A DNA stretch of 64,000 nucleotides from Cyanobacteria bacterium SIG30 (GCA_015152475.1 SUTW01000001.1:248001-312000), one strand, 5' to 3'; positions 11,323 through 20,409 are shown, counted from the first letter of the stretch. The notes: generated by a model not told the origin, from the letters alone. Translations and numbers: made by a program.

Positions 11323-12069
11323 ATGAAAAAAGCATTTACACTAGCAGAAGTTTTAATCACACTTGCTATCATTGGCGTTGTTGCAGCGCTTACAATTCCA
11401 TCTGTTATCACAGATTATAAACGTCAAGAAATAGTTGTTCAGTTAAAGAAAACTATTAGTACACTTTCTAATATAACAAATTCTGCAATTGCAGACCATG
11501 GACAAGTCCAAAGCTGGGATTTTGGTGCTAATGCTACTAATCTTAATGTATCTAGTGAAGAATTTGCTAAAAAATACATGATTCCTTATTTAAGAGTTGT
11601 GAAAGAATGTCAAGCTGGTGATACATCTGCAATGTGCAGACCTGAAATAAAATTTTTAAACAGTACAACTGATCGTTTACCTACTAATAATTATTACTTT
11701 TTTCAATTAAGTGATGGCACTTATGTTGGTGTGTTGTCAGTAAATAATAGCAGTCATGGTGGGAATAAAGGTACAACCATCATTGTTGACATTAATGGAG
11801 ATAAAAAACCAAACACACTCGGTATTGATGTCTTTAATTTTGGTCATATGGCGCTTGAAAGAGGACAAGTCAGAAACAAATTTTTATATACTGGGCATGA
11901 TAAAACAATTAAAGAAAATATAACCGATAGCGAAGATGGTTGTAATAAAAATTCAAATGGTAACAGGTGCATTACCGTCATTATTCAAAATGGCTGGAAA
12001 ATTCCAACAAAGGATGAATATGTCCAAATGGCAGGAAATGAAGAATATAGAGCATTATACCCTTGGTAA
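11323..12069 (+). CDS. Type IV pilin-like / pseudopilin protein with prepilin N-terminus
   Basis: 248 residues. A very short basic leader (MKKA) precedes FTLAEV and a 20-residue hydrophobic helix, the class III prepilin signal with Glu at +5; the residue before the cleavage site is Ala rather than the usual Gly. The globular part has an acidic loop D-I-N-G-D-K-K-P-N (156-164) resembling a calcium-binding loop, several cysteines, and ends GWKIPTKDEYV...YPW. Prepilins of this kind are cleaved by PilD and packed into pili or secretion pseudopili. The loop and the C-terminal block recur in the frameshifted gene at 43.7-44.5 kb. Monocistronic, with its own promoter and terminator. Confidence 0.88.
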   Translation: MKKAFTLAEVLITLAIIGVVAALTIPSVITDYKRQEIVVQLKKTISTLSNITNSAIADHGQVQSWDFGANATNLNVSSEEFAKKYMIPYLRVVKECQAGDTSAMCRPEIKFLNSTTDRLPTNNYYFFQLSDGTYVGVLSVNNSSHGGNKGTTIIVDINGDKKPNTLGIDVFNFGHMALERGQVRNKFLYTGHDKTIKENITDSEDGCNKNSNGNRCITVIIQNGWKIPTKDEYVQMAGNEEYRALYPW

Positions 12070-12096
12070 TTTCTAATTTTATTAATATTCATTAAA

Positions 12097-12120
12097 AAAC
12101 GCCTTATTTCTAAGGCGTTT
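12097..12120. terminator. Terminator between pilin-like gene 1 and eda
   Basis: Ten-base perfect stem AAACGCCTTA / TAAGGCGTTT with TTTC loop, followed by TATTTTTATTT on the plus strand and preceded by a run of A, so it can serve both convergent genes. Confidence 0.85.
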
Positions 12121-12125
12121 TATTT

Positions 12126-12725
12126 TTATTTAACTTTTTCAAGAGCTAGTTTTGTCGTTTCAACAATTTCATTATATGTTTTGTCTTTGTATAACTGGCG
12201 ACCTAATGCAACTGCTGACGCTCCGCAATCTAAATAACCTTTAATATCATCTATGTCAATTGAACCTGTCGGCATAACATTTAAAAATTTCATAGGTCTT
12301 AAAAGGTCTTCGATATATGTTTTTCCACCTAAGTCTTTAACTGGGTATATTTTAATTAAAGGAATTCTTGCTTTCCAAGCAGTGTAAGCTTCGTTTGGAG
12401 TCGTTGCAGTTAAAATTAATGGTATTTTATAACCTGAAGATAATTTAACTAAATTCATTTGCAAAATAGGTGAAACTAAAAGTTTTGCACCAACTTCAAT
12501 TGCCTGATGTGCTTGATTAGATGTTATGATACCGCCTGCTGCAATAACTGCATCTTTATTATTTTGGGCAATTTCTTTGATTGCCTCAATATTTGTGTTC
12601 ATTTCAATAATTTTTAGTCCAGCTTCAATATATGCATTTGCAATTTCAACTGCTCTTTTTGTGTCATCTGCTCGAACCACACCAAAAATTTTATTATCTA
12701 TAATTTCTTTTATAACATTTCTCAT
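12126..12725 (-). CDS. eda: KDPG aldolase family protein
   Basis: 199 residues of the class I 2-keto-3-deoxy-6-phosphogluconate aldolase family, which splits KDPG into pyruvate and glyceraldehyde 3-phosphate. The general acid/base glutamate is E41 (LKIIEMN) and the Schiff-base lysine is K125 in PLIKIYPV, followed by the phosphate-binding DLGG and PTGSID. No edd or other Entner-Doudoroff gene is nearby, so the physiological substrate could be another 2-keto-3-deoxy sugar acid. Its start lies 32 bases inside the upstream 87-residue ORF, with AAGGAC as ribosome site, suggesting coupling. Confidence 0.88.
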   Translation of the reverse strand: MRNVIKEIIDNKIFGVVRADDTKRAVEIANAYIEAGLKIIEMNTNIEAIKEIAQNNKDAVIAAGGIITSNQAHQAIEVGAKLLVSPILQMNLVKLSSGYKIPLILTATTPNEAYTAWKARIPLIKIYPVKDLGGKTYIEDLLRPMKFLNVMPTGSIDIDDIKGYLDCGASAVALGRQLYKDKTYNEIVETTKLALEKVK

Positions 12726-12957
12726 TTTTATTGTCCTTAATTTCCAAGATAGTATTTTTTAATTTAAATGGTAAAAGCATTGTTCTTGTTGTGTCATCTT
12801 TTAATTGAATAAAAATTTTGCTGTTATCATTTTTTAAAAAACAATTAGTTGAAACATCAACTGCAATTTTTATTGCTTCCACGAAATTTAATGTACTTAA
12901 ATCAAGACAAACATCATGATTTTCTTCGGTTTTTCTTTTAACATTTAAATTATTCAT
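12694..12957 (-). CDS. Small uncharacterised protein upstream of eda
   Basis: 87 residues, no signal peptide or membrane segment. I do not recognise the family; the segment VCLDLSTLNFVEAIKIAVDVST reads like an alternating strand-helix fold, loosely reminiscent of small STAS- or HPr-like domains, but that is only an impression. Its end overlaps eda by 32 bases, so if expressed it is coupled to eda. A TATAAT lies only four bases before the ATG and no Shine-Dalgarno sequence is present. It could be a non-coding upstream region, but the codon pattern looks coding. Confidence 0.5.
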   Translation of the reverse strand: MNNLNVKRKTEENHDVCLDLSTLNFVEAIKIAVDVSTNCFLKNDNSKIFIQLKDDTTRTMLLPFKLKNTILEIKDNKNEKCYKRNYR

Positions 12958-12968
12958 AATTATTATAC

Positions 12969-12989
12969 ACCGTTTCTCTTTTTAACGGT
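12969..12989. promoter_or_regulatory. Inverted repeat upstream of the eda unit, candidate operator
   Basis: ACCGTT (12969-12974) and AACGGT (12984-12989) form a six-base inverted repeat separated by nine bases. It sits directly upstream of a minus-strand TATAAT at 12962-12967, in the spacer position of that promoter, where a regulator could block transcription. No regulator gene is adjacent. Confidence 0.3.
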
Positions 12990-13075
12990 ATTTTTTAAAG
13001 TTTTATTGAGTTTTTTTAAAAAATTAGGTTGTTTGGTGTACAATGAAAATGTAATTTAGCTAAGGATTTAATTTT

Positions 13076-14050
13076 ATGATTACCCTAAATGATGTTTTGT
13101 TAAGTGCAAAGGAAGTTTTTGAAATCGAAGCAAATTCTATTTTGAAACTTTCAGATAGATTAGATAAAAATTTCTTAGATGCAATTGAAATCATATATAA
13201 TTCAAAAGGTAAAGTTGTTGTAACGGGTATGGGAAAATCTGGACTTGTTGGAAGAAAAATAGCTTCAACTTTATGCTCAACTGGTACTCCTGCAGTTTTT
13301 TTACATCCTGCTGAAAGTACACATGGCGATTCAGGTATAATTTCAAGAGGTGATGTTGTTATTGCAATTTCAAATAGTGGTGAAACTGGTGAATTGTTAA
13401 ACTTATTGCCATTATTACATAGATTTAATGTCCCAGTTATTTCAATGACTGGTAACTTAAATTCAACCTTAGCTAAAATGGGTAGCGTTGTTATTGATAT
13501 TTCTGTTGAAAAAGAAGCTTGTCCTTTAGGCAAAGCGCCTACTGCAAGCACAACTGCAACTTTGGCGATGGGAGATGCTATTGCAGTTTGTTTGTTGAAG
13601 AAGCGTGGTTTTACAACTGAAGATTTTCTTTTATATCATCCGTCTGGTGCTTTAGGAAAAGGTATTTTATATACAGTTGAAGAACTTATGTTAAAAGGTG
13701 AAAATGTACCTTTAATTTCAGAAAAAGTCGATTTTAAAGAAGCTTTGACATTTATTACTGAAAAGAAATTAGGTACTGCAATTATAATTAATGAAAATGG
13801 TGTTTTAACAGGCGTTTTAACGGATGGCGATATCAGAAGAATTTTAATTAAATATGATAATATTTCTAATTTAAAACTCCAAGATGTTATGACAAGAAAT
13901 CCTAAAACTATTTCAAAAGTTGATTTATGCGCAAAAGCATTATCAATTATGGAACGTCATAGTATAACTTCTTTGGCAGTTGTTGACGATAATCAAATTC
14001 CTATTGGCATTATTCATATTCATGATTTATTAAAAGCAGGTGTTGCATGA
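13076..14050 (+). CDS. kdsD: Arabinose-5-phosphate isomerase (KdsD/KpsF family)
   Basis: 324 residues. An N-terminal SIS sugar-isomerase domain (VVVTGMGKSGLVGRKIA, HPAESTHGDSG, ISNSGETGE) is followed by two CBS domains (from about residue 205; VMTRNPKTISK). It converts ribulose 5-phosphate to arabinose 5-phosphate, the first committed step to Kdo for LPS. TAAGGA precedes the ATG. The stop overlaps kdsC by four bases (ATGA), pairing the first and third enzymes of Kdo synthesis; kdsA lies 3.4 kb away. Confidence 0.94.
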   Translation: MITLNDVLLSAKEVFEIEANSILKLSDRLDKNFLDAIEIIYNSKGKVVVTGMGKSGLVGRKIASTLCSTGTPAVFLHPAESTHGDSGIISRGDVVIAISNSGETGELLNLLPLLHRFNVPVISMTGNLNSTLAKMGSVVIDISVEKEACPLGKAPTASTTATLAMGDAIAVCLLKKRGFTTEDFLLYHPSGALGKGILYTVEELMLKGENVPLISEKVDFKEALTFITEKKLGTAIIINENGVLTGVLTDGDIRRILIKYDNISNLKLQDVMTRNPKTISKVDLCAKALSIMERHSITSLAVVDDNQIPIGIIHIHDLLKAGVA

Positions 14051-14574
14051 ATTTAGATTTAAAAAACAAATTACAAAAAATTAAACTTGTTGCATTTGAT
14101 GTTGATGGCGTTATGACAGATGCATCTTTGACATTTGATGAAGAAGGAAGAGAATATAAAACTTTTAATGCTAAAGACGGACAAGGTATTGTGATGTTGA
14201 ATAAAGCTGGTTTTAAAACAGCTATAATAACGGCAAGAGATAATGCAACAGTATATGTGAGAGCCAAAATTTTGGATATCACAAGAGTTTTTCATGGAAC
14301 TAAAAATAAGTCATTAGCGCTTGATGTTTTGCTCAAAGAATTTAATTTAAAAGAAGAAGAAATTGCTTATATGGGCGATGATATGCCTGATATTTGCGTT
14401 CTTAAACGTGTTGGAATAGCTTCATGTCCAAATGACGCAGTTGAAGAAGTAAAAAATGTTTGTAATTTTATATCTTCTTACAATGGCGGTCGTGGTGCAG
14501 TTCGTGAATTATGTGATTCTATTTTAAAAGCTAACAATATTACTTGGGACGATATTATTTCAAGAAATAATTGA
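14047..14574 (+). CDS. kdsC: Kdo-8-phosphate phosphatase KdsC (HAD family)
   Basis: 175 residues, compact C0-type HAD hydrolase without a cap domain. Motif I is [10 protein letters not shown] (nucleophile and acid/base aspartates), motif II the threonine in AIITARD, motif III a lysine in the GTKNKS region, motif IV MGDDMPD. The C-terminal [10 protein letters not shown] matches KdsC, whose tail closes over the neighbouring subunit's site. It removes phosphate from Kdo-8-P. Coupled to kdsD by ATGA. Its 3' end overlaps the 3' end of the convergent rmlA by 15 bases. A second KdsC-like HAD protein is encoded at 29.7-30.2 kb. Confidence 0.93.
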   Translation: MNLDLKNKLQKIKLVAFDVDGVMTDASLTFDEEGREYKTFNAKDGQGIVMLNKAGFKTAIITARDNATVYVRAKILDITRVFHGTKNKSLALDVLLKEFNLKEEEIAYMGDDMPDICVLKRVGIASCPNDAVEEVKNVCNFISSYNGGRGAVRELCDSILKANNITWDDIISRNN

Positions 14575-15423
14575 TTTTAAATATTCGCCATATTCATTTT
14601 TTTCATATTTTTTAGCTAAAACCAAAAGTTGTTTTTTATCAATATAGCCCATTCTGTAAGCAACTTCTTCAATACTTGCGATTTTTGAACCTGTGTTTAT
14701 TTCCATAGATTGAACAAAATTGCTTGCTTGAAGTAAACTTTGGTGTGTTCCTGTGTCAAGCCAAGCAAAACCTCTTCCTAAAATTTCAACATTTAATTTA
14801 CCTTTTTTAAGATAAATATTGTTTAAATCAGTTATTTCAAGTTCATCTCTCCAAGACGGTTTTAAACTTTTTGCATATTCAACAACATTGTTGTCGTAAA
14901 AATAAAGACCAGTTACTGCATAATTTGATTTAGGTTTTTTAGGTTTTTCTTCTATTGAAATAGCTTTTTTGTTTTTATCAAATTCAACAACACCAAATCT
15001 TTGAGGGTCTTTAACGGTGTAACCAAAAACTGTCGCACCATTTAGGTTTTCAATTACATTATGTAAAATTGTTGAAAAACCAAGTCCGTGGAAAATATTG
15101 TCTCCAAGAACCAAAGCAACAGAATCATTTTTTATAAAACTTTCGCCTATAATAAAGCTTTCGGCAATTCCTTTTGGCACAACCTGAACAGCATATTCAA
15201 TTTTTACACCTATTTGAGAACCATCACCTAACAGTTTTTTGAAATTATCATAATCAGCCGGATTAGTTATAATTAAAATATCTTTAATTCCAGCCAAAAG
15301 TAAAGTAGTTAAAGGGTAATAAATCATTGGTTTGTCATAAATCGGAAGTAAAATTTTTGAAATTGGTAAACTTGCAGGGTAAAGTCTTGTTCCTGCACCG
15401 CCAGCTAAAATTATACCCTTCAT
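14560..15423 (-). CDS. rmlA: Glucose-1-phosphate thymidylyltransferase (RmlA-type)
   Basis: The track starts at 15447, but the ATG at 15423 ([16 protein letters not shown]) is the family N-terminus, has AAGGAA upstream and overlaps the galE stop as ATGA. That gives 287 residues, normal for RmlA. It carries the nucleotide-binding GGxGTRLxP loop, [17 protein letters not shown] and [10 protein letters not shown]. It joins dTTP with glucose 1-phosphate to make dTDP-glucose for surface polysaccharide. No rmlB, rmlC or rmlD is in the window, so the final sugar is not shown. Last gene of recA-galE-rmlA. Confidence 0.92.
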   Translation of the reverse strand: MKGIILAGGAGTRLYPASLPISKILLPIYDKPMIYYPLTTLLLAGIKDILIITNPADYDNFKKLLGDGSQIGVKIEYAVQVVPKGIAESFIIGESFIKNDSVALVLGDNIFHGLGFSTILHNVIENLNGATVFGYTVKDPQRFGVVEFDKNKKAISIEEKPKKPKSNYAVTGLYFYDNNVVEYAKSLKPSWRDELEITDLNNIYLKKGKLNVEILGRGFAWLDTGTHQSLLQASNFVQSMEINTGSKIASIEEVAYRMGYIDKKQLLVLAKKYEKNEYGEYLKSIIS

Positions 15424-16412
15424 AATTTTTTCCTTTCTTGTTCCCAACGATAAGCATTTTTTATTGATTCTTCAAGTGGTGTTTTGTTTTCCCAATTTAA
15501 AATTTCTTTTGAACGTGCACTATTTGCAACAAGTTTTGCGGGGTCTCCTTCTCTTCTTTCGCAAATTTTTAAAGGAATTTTTTTGTCTAAAACTTTTTCG
15601 CAAATATTAAAAATTTCTTTTACAGTTTTCCCGTCTTTTGTACCTAAATTAACTATATCAGATTTGCCGTTTTTAATATATTCAAATGCCAATCTGTGCG
15701 CGCGTGCTAAGTCAACAACATCTATATAATCTCTGACACAAGTGCCGTCTTTTGTATCGTAATCATCTCCAAATAAACTAAAAACTTTTTCTTCATCAGC
15801 TTTTAATATGTTTGGAACAAGATGCGTTTCAATGTCGTGCCATTCGCCAGTGATAACTTCTTTATTTGCGCCAATTACGTTAAAATATCTAAAAATCATG
15901 TAATTGAAATTATATGCATGGGCATAATCTTTAATCATATATTCAATTGCTAATTTTGTATTTCCATAAGGGTTTATTGGTTTTTGAACGTGATTTTCAT
16001 CAATTAAATCAGATATTGGATTGCCATAAGTTGCAGCAGTTGATGAAAAAACTAAATTTTTAACTTTATATTTTATAATACAATCAAGCAAATTAAGTGT
16101 TCCAAAAACATTGTTGTGATAATATTTTTGAGGTTCTTTAACGCTTTCGCCGACAAGTGATGCTGCTGCAAAGTGGATTACTGCTTCAAAATCGTATTTT
16201 TCAAAAACTTTTTCTAAATCATTCTTGTTTTTTAAATCTATTTCAAAAAAGTCTTTAATCTTGCCTTCAAAATCGGTGTTTTTAAGGCGTTCTACAATTT
16301 GAATATGACCTGTTGATAAATTGTCCACGATAACAACGTCATAGCCATTTTTTAAAAATTCTATGACACTGTTTGAACCTATATAACCTGCCCCACCTGT
16401 AATTAAAATCAT
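15420..16412 (-). CDS. galE: UDP-glucose 4-epimerase
   Basis: 330 residues of the extended short-chain dehydrogenase family: NAD-binding GGAGYIGSN at the N-terminus, catalytic S124 (SSTAATYG) and Y149xxxK153 (NPYGNTK). It interconverts UDP-glucose and UDP-galactose for surface glycans and galactose use. It sits between recA (six bases upstream) and rmlA (four-base overlap), an unusual mix of DNA repair and sugar-nucleotide genes in one transcription unit. Confidence 0.95.
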   Translation of the reverse strand: MILITGGAGYIGSNSVIEFLKNGYDVVIVDNLSTGHIQIVERLKNTDFEGKIKDFFEIDLKNKNDLEKVFEKYDFEAVIHFAAASLVGESVKEPQKYYHNNVFGTLNLLDCIIKYKVKNLVFSSTAATYGNPISDLIDENHVQKPINPYGNTKLAIEYMIKDYAHAYNFNYMIFRYFNVIGANKEVITGEWHDIETHLVPNILKADEEKVFSLFGDDYDTKDGTCVRDYIDVVDLARAHRLAFEYIKNGKSDIVNLGTKDGKTVKEIFNICEKVLDKKIPLKICERREGDPAKLVANSARSKEILNWENKTPLEESIKNAYRWEQERKKL

Positions 16413-16418
16413 TTAATT

Positions 16419-17438
16419 TTAGTCTTTCTGAGCTAATTTTTCTCTAATTTTATCTTCAATTTCTTTTAAAAGTTCTGGGTTAGCTTCTAAAACTTCTTTT
16501 GATTTATCTCTGCCTTGTCCAAGTTTTTCATCATTATAGCTAAACCATGCACCTGCTTTTTTAACTATTTCTAAGTTTACTGCAACATCTAAAATGTTGC
16601 CGATTTTGCTTATACCTTTACCGTAAATAATGTCAAATTCTGCAACTCTGAAAGGTGGTGCAACTTTGTTTTTGGCAACTTTTACTTTTACTCTGTTACC
16701 AATATCTTCGCCATCTTTTTTAAGTGTTTCAACTCTTCTGATATCCAAACGGACTGAAGCGTAATATTTTAGAGCATTACCACCGGTTGTTGTTTCAGGG
16801 TTGCCATACATAACACCAATTTTTTGTCTTAATTGGTTGATGAAAATTACTGTTGTATTTGTTTTTGCAACTATACCTGTAAGTTTTCTAAGTCCTTTTG
16901 ACATCAATCTTGCTTGAAGACCCATTTGTTGTTCATCCATCGCACCTTCTATTTCAGCTTTTGGAACAAGTGCTGCAACAGAGTCGATTACAACAACATC
17001 AATTGCGCCTGAGCGAACTAATTCTTCTGCAATATCAAGTGCTTGTTCACCAGTATCAGGTTGAGAGATTAGAAGTGAATCAATATCGACTCCTAAATTT
17101 TTTGCATATTCAGGGTCAAGCGCGTGTTCTGCATCGATATATGCTGCAATTCCGCCTTTTTTTTGGCATTCTGCAACGATATGTTGTGCAAGGGTTGTTT
17201 TACCAGATGCTTCTGGTCCATAAACTTCAATAATTCTTCCTTTTGGAACGCCACCTATACCAAGAGCTAAATCTAAAGCCATAGCACCTGTTGGAATTGA
17301 ATCAACATTTACTGATGTTTTATCGCCAAGACGCATAATAGAACCTTTTCCAAAGTCCTTTTCAATTTTATCCAACGCCATTTTTAAGGCTTTATCTTTA
17401 CCTTGTTGAATTTCATCTTTTTCTTTAACGTCTGCCAT
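16419..17438 (-). CDS. recA: Recombinase RecA
   Basis: 339 residues, full length. Walker [10 protein letters not shown] at 74-82, Walker [11 protein letters not shown], loop L1 around [10 protein letters not shown] and L2 around [21 protein letters not shown]. It catalyses strand exchange and activates the SOS response. GGGGAGAG lies six bases before the ATG. Transcription probably starts from a -10 box inside a palindrome shared with the divergent kdsA; I see no canonical LexA box there. galE follows after six bases. Confidence 0.98.
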   Translation of the reverse strand: MADVKEKDEIQQGKDKALKMALDKIEKDFGKGSIMRLGDKTSVNVDSIPTGAMALDLALGIGGVPKGRIIEVYGPEASGKTTLAQHIVAECQKKGGIAAYIDAEHALDPEYAKNLGVDIDSLLISQPDTGEQALDIAEELVRSGAIDVVVIDSVAALVPKAEIEGAMDEQQMGLQARLMSKGLRKLTGIVAKTNTTVIFINQLRQKIGVMYGNPETTTGGNALKYYASVRLDIRRVETLKKDGEDIGNRVKVKVAKNKVAPPFRVAEFDIIYGKGISKIGNILDVAVNLEIVKKAGAWFSYNDEKLGQGRDKSKEVLEANPELLKEIEDKIREKLAQKD

Positions 17439-17450
17439 TTTCTCTCCCCT

Positions 17451-17484
17451 TTTACAATGAATTAATTTTATTATATAATAAAAT
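17451..17484. promoter_or_regulatory. Overlapping divergent promoters of recA and kdsA on a 20-base palindrome
   Basis: Bases 17465-17484 (ATTTTATTATATAATAAAAT) are a perfect palindrome. On the plus strand TATAAT (17474-17479) has TTTACA at 17451-17456 with a 17-base spacer and ends seven bases before the kdsA ATG. On the minus strand TATAAT (17470-17475) would serve recA, leaving a leader of about 24 bases with GGGGAGAG. The two -10 boxes share two base pairs, so both promoters cannot be occupied at once. Confidence 0.7.
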
Positions 17485-17486
17485 CT

Positions 17487-18296
17487 ATGAAAAGTATAAA
17501 ACTTAACAATTTTGAAATAGGTGGCGATAAGTTAACAATTTTGGCAGGTCCTTGTGCTATTGAATCTGAAGAAATTGTTTTTAAGACTGCTGAAAAACTT
17601 AAAGAAATTACAAAAAAATTAGATATAAATTTTGTATTTAAAGCAAGTTATGATAAAGCAAACAGGTCATCAATAAATTCGTTTAGAGGATTAGGAATTG
17701 ATAGAGGCCTTGAAATTTTATCTGAGGTTAAAACAAAATATAATCTTCCAATTGTGACCGATATCCATCAAGTTTCAGAAATTGAAAAAGTTTCAAAAGT
17801 CGCAGATATTATTCAAATTCCTGCGTTTTTATGCAGACAAACAGATTTGCTTGTTGAAGCTGGTAAAACAGGAAAAATAGTTAATATCAAAAAAGGTCAA
17901 TTTTTAGCACCAGAACAAGTTAAACCTTTGATTGATAAAGTTAAATCACAAGGAAATGATAATATTTTAATTACTGAAAGAGGCACAACTTTTGGTTATA
18001 ATAATTTAGTTGTTGATATGAGAGCAATTAAAATAATGCAGGATTTTGGTTATCCAGTTGTTTTTGATGCAACTCATTCAGTTCAATTACCAGGGGGTCA
18101 TGGAGAATCTTCTTCTGGTGATAGAAGGTTTGTACCGCTTCTTGCAAAATCTGCTGTTTGCGCAGGTGCACGTTGTTTGTTTTTTGAAGTTCATCCAGAT
18201 CCTAAAAATGCCAAATGCGATGGCGACAATATGATTTGTTTAGATGAAGCAGAAAACGTATTTGATATTTGTAATAAAATTTTTAAAATTGTTTGA
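17487..18296 (+). CDS. kdsA: Kdo-8-phosphate synthase
   Basis: 269 residues, normal for the family. Condenses phosphoenolpyruvate with arabinose 5-phosphate to give Kdo-8-P. Recognisable by [30 protein letters not shown], the HSVQLPGG segment and a late [12 protein letters not shown] block. Residue C11-type metal ligand differs between metal and non-metal classes; here an LAGPCAIE cysteine is present but its class cannot be settled by eye. No Shine-Dalgarno sequence precedes the ATG, consistent with a leaderless message from the promoter shared with recA. It completes the kdsD-kdsC-kdsA set in this region. Confidence 0.96.
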   Translation: MKSIKLNNFEIGGDKLTILAGPCAIESEEIVFKTAEKLKEITKKLDINFVFKASYDKANRSSINSFRGLGIDRGLEILSEVKTKYNLPIVTDIHQVSEIEKVSKVADIIQIPAFLCRQTDLLVEAGKTGKIVNIKKGQFLAPEQVKPLIDKVKSQGNDNILITERGTTFGYNNLVVDMRAIKIMQDFGYPVVFDATHSVQLPGGHGESSSGDRRFVPLLAKSAVCAGARCLFFEVHPDPKNAKCDGDNMICLDEAENVFDICNKIFKIV

Positions 18297-18348
18297 TTTT
18301 TCGAATTGAATTTTTGTTTAATAATTTAGAAAATTAAAATTTTTGCAT

Positions 18349-18354
18349 TATAAT
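18349..18354 (+). promoter_or_regulatory. -10 box of flhB, predicted leaderless
   Basis: TATAAT ends seven bases before the flhB ATG at 18362, with no ribosome binding site between. A weak TTAGAA lies 17 bases upstream. Confidence 0.5.
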
Positions 18355-18361
18355 TTAACCT

Positions 18362-19426
18362 ATGGGTGATGAAGATAAACAGTTTGAGGCGTCTCAGCAG
18401 AAGCTTCAAAAGGCAAGAAAAGAAGGACAAGTTGTAAAATCAAAAGATTTTTCAACAGCTCTTGCTATGCTTGTTATGTTTACTGCAATTTATTCATTAT
18501 CCCCATTTATTTGGGAACAAATTACAAGAATTTTTGTTCTTTTATATGAACAAATTCCAAATGCGAATCTTGATAAAATTGGATTACCTTATATTTTATT
18601 TACAACAATGGTACCTCTTGTTTTAATTTTGGGTCCGATACTCCTTTTAGCTTGGTTTATGGGTATTATGGGAGATTTAGTTCAAGTTGGTCCTTTATTT
18701 ACAATGACACCTTTATCACCAAAACTTGATAAATTAAATCCTACAAAGTATTTTAAAAATTTGATTTCGCCAAAAACTTTTTTTGAACTTTTTAAAAATA
18801 TTGTAAAAGTTGCGCTTTTGGGTTTTATTGGTTGGAATGTTTATAAGGAACATTTTCCTGCGATTCTTGCATTAGTTAGTATAGATAACCAATTTGCAGT
18901 TTTGATTGCCTTTGGTAAATTAATTGTAGATTTTATTTTTAAAGCTTCAATTGCTTTTTTGATTATTGCAGCTGCTGATTATGGTGTTACTAAATGGAAG
19001 TTTTTACAAGACCAAAAAATGTCTTTTAAAGAATTAAAAGATGAATACAAAAATACTGAAGGTGACCCAAATGTTAAAGCAGCTTTAAGACAACGCCGTC
19101 AACAAATGCTTCAAAGGTCGATGATGGATGCTGTTCCTGATGCTGATTTTGTTGTAACTAACCCAACCCATGTCGCTTGTGCTTTAAAATATGATGCTGA
19201 AACAATGCAATCGCCAAAACTTGTTGCAAAAGGTACAGAATTATTTGCTAAAAAAATTATAGAAATAGCAAAAGAACACGGAGTTCCTGTTATTGAAAAT
19301 CCTCCAGTTGCAAGAGCAATTTTTAAAATAGTTGAAATTAACAAAGAAATTCCTCCTGATTTATACAAAGCAGTTGCAGAAATTCTATTATTTGTTTACA
19401 AGCATAAGAAAAATAAACAACCTTAG
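18362..19426 (+). CDS. flhB: FlhB/YscU-family type III export switch protein
   Basis: 354 residues. N-terminal FEASQQKLQKARKEGQ is the FlhB signature, followed by four hydrophobic segments, a cytoplasmic linker (FLQDQKMSFKELKDEYKNTEGDP) and the autocleavage motif NPTH at 267-270 in a normal C-terminal domain (VPVIENPPVARAIFK). In flagellar and non-flagellar type III systems this protein sits in the export gate, and self-cleavage between N and P changes substrate class. It stands alone here: no other flagellar or secretion gene is in the window, so whether it serves a flagellum cannot be told. Probably leaderless. Confidence 0.92.
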   Translation: MGDEDKQFEASQQKLQKARKEGQVVKSKDFSTALAMLVMFTAIYSLSPFIWEQITRIFVLLYEQIPNANLDKIGLPYILFTTMVPLVLILGPILLLAWFMGIMGDLVQVGPLFTMTPLSPKLDKLNPTKYFKNLISPKTFFELFKNIVKVALLGFIGWNVYKEHFPAILALVSIDNQFAVLIAFGKLIVDFIFKASIAFLIIAAADYGVTKWKFLQDQKMSFKELKDEYKNTEGDPNVKAALRQRRQQMLQRSMMDAVPDADFVVTNPTHVACALKYDAETMQSPKLVAKGTELFAKKIIEIAKEHGVPVIENPPVARAIFKIVEINKEIPPDLYKAVAEILLFVYKHKKNKQP

Positions 19427-19433
19427 TTTAAAT

Positions 19434-20075
19434 TTAGTAAGATCTTGAATTTTTACCTACATAAAAATTATATTCAAGTTCATGTTCTATAGTTGTTTCT
19501 CTTCCATGACCTGGCCAAACCGGAGTTGTTGGTTTTAATTTGTATAACTTATTAACAATACTTTCGGTTAATTCATCAAAATCTCCACCGGGTAGGTCGC
19601 ATCTTCCAACTGCTTCGTAAAACAACGTGTCACCTGAAAAAAGAGTATCGTCTATTAGGTAAGAAAGACTTCCTTTTGTATGCCCTTTTGTGTGGAAAAT
19701 CTTAATTTTGTGATTGCCAAATTTTAATTCGCTATTTTCATCTATAAATTCATCTATAACGGGTTTTTCTGGTGTTGGAATACCAAAATAACCACATTGG
19801 GTTTTAAGATTGTCAATCAAAATCAAATCATCTTTATGCAAGACAATTATTGGATTTAATTTTTTTTTAAATTCAGAACAAGCTAAAACGTGGTCAAAGT
19901 GTCCATGGGTTAACAAAATATATTTTAATTTTGCGCTATTTTCTTCTAAATCCTTATTAACCGCTTCAAAATCACCTGTACAGTCAATTAAAACAGCTTC
20001 TTTTGATTCTTTATCAATTAAAAGATAATTGTTGCTTACAAGTTCGTCACCTATTCTGTATTGTTTAAAAATCAT
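19434..20075 (-). CDS. Metallo-beta-lactamase-fold hydrolase, glyoxalase II-like
   Basis: 213 residues with the binuclear zinc signature THGHFDH (HxHxDH), a downstream HTKGHTKGSLSYL histidine, FSGDTLF with the bridging aspartate, and a C-terminal PGHGRETT histidine. Short single-domain members of this group act as hydroxyacylglutathione hydrolases, persulfide dioxygenases or related thioester hydrolases; the exact substrate cannot be assigned. AAGGAG precedes the ATG. It follows a 71-residue ORF by nine bases and converges with flhB, only seven bases apart. Confidence 0.88.
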   Translation of the reverse strand: MIFKQYRIGDELVSNNYLLIDKESKEAVLIDCTGDFEAVNKDLEENSAKLKYILLTHGHFDHVLACSEFKKKLNPIIVLHKDDLILIDNLKTQCGYFGIPTPEKPVIDEFIDENSELKFGNHKIKIFHTKGHTKGSLSYLIDDTLFSGDTLFYEAVGRCDLPGGDFDELTESIVNKLYKLKPTTPVWPGHGRETTIEHELEYNFYVGKNSRSY

Positions 20076-20084
20076 AAAATCTCC

Positions 20085-20300
20085 TTACCAAAGAGATTTT
20101 AACATATTCAAGATTTTATTCATACTACTTTTACTTTTTATTGATGAAGTTGCTTTTATCGCAATTCGTTTTAAACTGTCACCAGACAAGTTAAAATGCA
20201 CCTGCAGTTCCTTCATATATTTTGTTAAATAACTTAATGCAAGTCTTTCCTGTTCGGTTTTGCCGGAGCATTTATCTATAAAATAAATTTTTTCCTTCAT
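20085..20300 (-). CDS. Small uncharacterised protein upstream of MBL hydrolase
   Basis: 71 residues, basic, predicted mostly helical, no signal peptide or membrane segment. I do not recognise it. It ends nine bases before the MBL hydrolase start, so the two would form an operon. No clear Shine-Dalgarno sequence precedes its ATG, which weakens the call, although leaderless starts are common in this window. AT-rich sequence with TATATAA lies shortly upstream on the minus strand. Confidence 0.5.
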   Translation of the reverse strand: MKEKIYFIDKCSGKTEQERLALSYLTKYMKELQVHFNLSGDSLKRIAIKATSSIKSKSSMNKILNMLKSLW

Positions 20301-20409
20301 AAATAAATGATAAAAAATTTTCTTTTATATAACATTGCCTGAAAGTTTAAAAAATAATTTTTTTTCTGATATTTTCAGATTACATCGTTTTATAGTAGTT
20401 TAAATACAA

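Noticed and set aside
13060-13551. 163-residue minus-strand ORF opposite kdsD
   Set aside because: Antisense to a clear SIS/CBS isomerase; composition is that of a complementary strand shadow.
17439-17486. SOS (LexA) box in front of recA
   Set aside because: Looked for a GAAC-N4-GTTC or CTG-N10-CAG type site; only the AT palindrome is present.
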